In this document: positions 27,340 to 29,644 of the stretch, piece after piece
How the letters are laid out: each line of letters begins with the position of its first letter
Position numbering within the stretch: the stretch's first letter is position 1
Assembly: GCA_017435025.1 (NCBI GenBank)
Contig: JAFSFU010000257.1
Location: 1 to 29,644 of the forward strand
Origin: Lachnospiraceae bacterium
GTDB lineage: Bacteria; Bacillota_A; Clostridia; Lachnospirales; Lachnospiraceae
DNA: 29,644 nt
Reading direction: 5' to 3'
Program-made: the position numbers and the translations under genes
Notes under the pieces: model-generated
Database searches by the model: none
Seen by the model: only the letters and a program-made list of their open reading frames with translations
What the model was told of the DNA's origin: nothing

Positions 27340-27414
27340 TCGGGGTGACAGGATTCGAACCTGCGACTTCCTGGTCCCAAACCAGGCGCTCTAGCCAAGC
27401 TGAGCCACACCCCG
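27340..27414 (-). tRNA. tRNA-Pro (UGG)
   Basis: Starts with C1 as usual for tRNA-Pro; acceptor CGGGGTG/CACCCCG, anticodon arm CCTGG-TTTGGGA-CCAGG (anticodon TGG), discriminator A. First tRNA after the promoter. Confidence 0.95.
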
Positions 27415-27467
27415 CTTCACATAAGCGCTCTAGCAAACTTTCATTCGTTCTCTCGAACGCAAGTGAT

Positions 27468-27496
27468 ATTATAGTCTAAGATGTTTCTTTTGTCAA
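27468..27496 (-). promoter_or_regulatory. Consensus promoter of the Pro-Gly-Arg-His tRNA operon
   Basis: Perfect TTGACA (27491-27496), 17-bp spacer and perfect TATAAT (27468-27473) on the minus strand, just after yfcE. Confidence 0.9.
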
Positions 27497-27502
27497 CACT
27501 TT

Positions 27503-28027
27503 TTAAAAAATTTCTTCAAGAATTTTTTCATGGTCTTCCAGGCGGCAAATCTGCGCTTCCAGATGCCCATTTTCATCCAGATTCATCACCGCATAGGTGG
27601 ACTTGCGATCGTTCTGGCGCGGATAGGACAGACTTCCCGGGTTCAGGATCAAAAGACCGTCCGCACAAGTTTCCAGGTGCGGTTTGTGGGTGTGACCGTA
27701 CATCACGATCTCCACACCGCGGTCGCGGGCCTCATCCTCCAAAATTTCCGTTCCCATAGAAACACCGTACAGGTGACCGTGGGTGAGAAATGCCCGATGA
27801 CCGCCAATCTCAATCTCCGCATCCTTCGGCGTGCGGGAAAAGAAATCATTATTGCCGCGAACGACATGGATCTCGCAGCTGTCGTTGTGAACCCATTCTT
27901 CAAAACACTCTTCACTGCCCTCGCTGTCGCCCATATGGATCATCATATCAAACGGCGCTTCCTTTCGGATCACCGCCCAAAGATTTTCATCTCTTCTGTG
28001 TGTATCACTGACAACCAATATTTTCAT
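27503..28027 (-). CDS. YfcE/MJ0936-type metallophosphodiesterase
   Basis: 174 residues. All metal-site motifs are present: SDTH (Asp8, His10), GD (Asp34), GNND (Asn59), THGH (His83) and GHTH (His112, His114). A small cytoplasmic phosphodiesterase; cellular substrate uncertain. It lies 17 nt after rdgB, a frequent pairing in Firmicutes. Its 3' end forms an A/T hairpin that may help termination before the tRNA promoter. Confidence 0.9.
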   Translation of the reverse strand: MKILVVSDTHRRDENLWAVIRKEAPFDMMIHMGDSEGSEECFEEWVHNDSCEIHVVRGNNDFFSRTPKDAEIEIGGHRAFLTHGHLYGVSMGTEILEDEARDRGVEIVMYGHTHKPHLETCADGLLILNPGSLSYPRQNDRKSTYAVMNLDENGHLEAQICRLEDHEKILEEIF

Positions 28028-28044
28028 ATTCGTTCTCCGGCTTT

Positions 28045-28647
28045 CTACTTTTCCAGTTCTTTTTCCAGCGTCTCCTTCATCGCGCGAAGGGCTTTGCCGC
28101 GGTGGCTGATCTCATTCTTCTCTTCCATTGTAATCTCTGCGGAAGTTTTTCCGTACTCCGGCAGCATCAGGATCGGGTCGTATCCGAATCCGCCACATCC
28201 GGCCGGCTCATGGGCAATACGGCCTTCCATGGTTCCGCGTGTAGTCACCACACGGCCATCCGGCAGAACACCGGCAATTACAGCCGCGAAACGGGCACTT
28301 CGCGCCTCGCCTTCCACGCCGTTCAGACGATGGATCAGGTTCCAGTTCTTGATCTCGTAGGAAGTATCCTCACCCATATAGCGTGCGGAATAGATTCCCG
28401 GCTCACCGCCAAGATAATCGATCTCCAGTCCGGAGTCGTCCGCCAGAACAATTCCGCCGGTCTTCTCCCAGACAGCTTTTGCTTTAATGATCGCATTCGC
28501 CTCGAAAGAATCTCCGTCCTCCACAATATCCACATGAACGCCGGCTTCCTTTAAAGAAAGGATCTCAGCGCCCAGACTCTTTAAAATCTCGCGGATCTCC
28601 CGCATTTTTCCTTCATTTGATGTCGCAAAAATAATTTTATGTTCCAT
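28045..28647 (-). CDS. rdgB: XTP/dITP diphosphatase (RdgB/HAM1)
   Basis: 200 residues. Motifs: ATSNEGKMREI near the start, SFEANAIIKAKA, LADDSGLEIDYL, GGFGYDPI and ISHRGKAL near the end. It hydrolyses deaminated purine triphosphates (dITP, XTP) to keep them out of DNA. AGAGG RBS before the ATG at 28647; 21 nt after the C1-peptidase gene. Confidence 0.93.
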   Translation of the reverse strand: MEHKIIFATSNEGKMREIREILKSLGAEILSLKEAGVHVDIVEDGDSFEANAIIKAKAVWEKTGGIVLADDSGLEIDYLGGEPGIYSARYMGEDTSYEIKNWNLIHRLNGVEGEARSARFAAVIAGVLPDGRVVTTRGTMEGRIAHEPAGCGGFGYDPILMLPEYGKTSAEITMEEKNEISHRGKALRAMKETLEKELEK

Positions 28648-28668
28648 AATTTCGCCTCTTTATTGATA

Positions 28669-29644
28669 TCATCTCGTCCGGCTGTATGCCTTCAGGCACA
28701 CATTGCATTCTTCCGTTGTTTCAGTCCGCTGCCATGTACTGCCATCAGCACTAATATACCCCTCTCCATCACCAATGTCAACATTTGACAGGCGGCTTCC
28801 GGAGCGATATTCAATGGCCACCGGTTCCGAAGTGCCCGGAGCGTCGATATGAACAAGCACCGTAAACTTCTCTCCCGCTTTCGCCGGCAGCTCCTGTGAA
28901 AACGGGATCGTATAATAGCCGCTCTGCTCCACATGGCCCTCGGCCACAAGCGTCCGCCCTGCGAACGAAACGTCCATCGCGGCATCTGCATCCACCTTCG
29001 CCGTATATACATGATACACCACATTCGGCATAGTCGCATAAAAACCTGCTGCCACGATGTTCTCATCGGCCACAGCTTCATACACATTGGCAAACCACGC
29101 TTCCGAACCGCCGTACCCCAGCTGCCCTGTCCAGCCGCACAGGTCACTCTGATAGATCCGGTCATAATTATCCACCGGCTCCACCACCGTATAAGCAAGA
29201 TTGTGGGTACCGATCCGGCTGTCCTCATACGAAATATAGAAGAAACCATGTTCTCCAAATCCCTCGCCCCAGGTGTTCATGCAGAGAAACGCACCGTCCG
29301 CCTCCGGCTCTGTCACAAACTTCTCCTTCGGGTAATTGTCATCCCAGCCGACGATTACCACATCATGATTCGCCTCCCGGTTTCCCGAATAATAAAAGGC
29401 ACTGGTTGCCTTATTGTAGTACTGATCCCTTTCTCTGCCGGCACTGCGCGGCATGTAAAAAGAGCTCTGAACACCGCCAATCTCGTAGACCATCCACTTG
29501 ATTGCCTCCAGATCCTTCTCCGCCATGATCTGCACTTCCTGAACATGACATACCGGCTCCAGTCCCTCCGGTGACACACCGTCGCCGTACGGATCATCAA
29601 CCTCCGCCACCGGTCCCTGCCAGGAGAGCAGATACGCCGAGGAC
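28669..29644 (-). CDS. C1-family (papain-like) peptidase with C-terminal lectin-like domain, partial
   Basis: Frame open to the right edge; about 324 residues of the C-terminal part are present. The first visible residues (SSAYLLSWQGPVAEVDDPY) are internal to such proteins, so GTG at 29610 is not a start. The catalytic His lies in NREANHDVVIVGWDDNY and the catalytic Asn in MNTWGEGFGEHGFFYISYED; the nucleophile Cys must be outside the window. After YTVVEPVDNYDRIYQSDLCG follows a beta-rich domain of about 150 residues as in the lectin-like domain of gut C1 peptidases. Probably exported. The link to rdgB-yfcE is only positional. Confidence 0.8.
   Translation of the reverse strand, partial: SSAYLLSWQGPVAEVDDPYGDGVSPEGLEPVCHVQEVQIMAEKDLEAIKWMVYEIGGVQSSFYMPRSAGRERDQYYNKATSAFYYSGNREANHDVVIVGWDDNYPKEKFVTEPEADGAFLCMNTWGEGFGEHGFFYISYEDSRIGTHNLAYTVVEPVDNYDRIYQSDLCGWTGQLGYGGSEAWFANVYEAVADENIVAAGFYATMPNVVYHVYTAKVDADAAMDVSFAGRTLVAEGHVEQSGYYTIPFSQELPAKAGEKFTVLVHIDAPGTSEPVAIEYRSGSRLSNVDIGDGEGYISADGSTWQRTETTEECNVCLKAYSRTR

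Overview
The window comes from an anaerobic, low-to-mid-GC Firmicute, most likely a gut Lachnospiraceae member. This rests on the atpZ-I-B-E-F-H-A-G-D-C order, the activase / double-cubane reductase / DUF3343 cluster, a C_GCAxxG_C_C protein, an MBOAT-DHHW pair, and sigma-A promoters with GGAGG ribosome binding sites. The placement is inference from gene content; no database was consulted.

Left part (1-8315), mostly minus strand. A partial rpmE has its own promoter and leader. Upstream lies an operon read right to left: PLP threonine/serine dehydratase, two tandem YczE-like membrane proteins, an FMN-binding split-barrel protein and an acyltransferase-3 membrane protein. A divergent AEC-family transporter shares the control region, with interlocked promoters. 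A second minus operon carries an ECF transporter S component, a two-domain protein with a uridine-kinase-like P-loop, and a third YczE paralogue. It starts from a strong promoter followed by a leader with an intrinsic terminator and a series of hairpins with the same AGAA loop. Between that promoter and the ATP synthase operon lies an array of evenly placed inverted half-sites (8043-8233).

Centre (8316-15723). The complete F-type ATP synthase operon is on the minus strand, with atpZ and subunit I in front. The c subunit carries a sodium-type ligand set. A roughly 170-nt three-branched inverted-repeat structure separates atpG and atpD.

15724-19720. A plus-strand cluster: acyl-CoA dehydratase-type activase, a cysteine-desulfurase-fold PLP protein lacking the catalytic Cys and other key residues, a double-cubane [Fe-S] reductase, and a DUF3343 protein. 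Together they look like an ATP-driven low-potential reduction module with sulfur- or selenium-related partners; its substrate is unknown. A structured, terminator-ended stretch precedes it.

19771-23353. A peptidase-T-like M20 enzyme; then a putative PD-(D/E)XK-type nuclease gene bracketed by two arrays of four 33-nt palindromic units with alternating gaps (38/18/38 and 38/18/37), an operator-like palindrome of the same span on its promoter, and a 17-bp tandem repeat after its stop codon. Then a C_GCAxxG_C_C protein and tRNA-Gln. The nuclease-plus-array block is the best candidate here for an undescribed system, and the array at 8043-8233 has the same architecture with different arm sequences.

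23472-29644. A lipoprotein with a Thr/Glu-rich linker, an MBOAT O-acyltransferase and a DHHW/SGNH-like partner (probable envelope polysaccharide acetylation), four minus-strand tRNAs (Pro, Gly, Arg, His) under a consensus promoter, then yfcE, rdgB and a partial C1-family peptidase on the minus strand.
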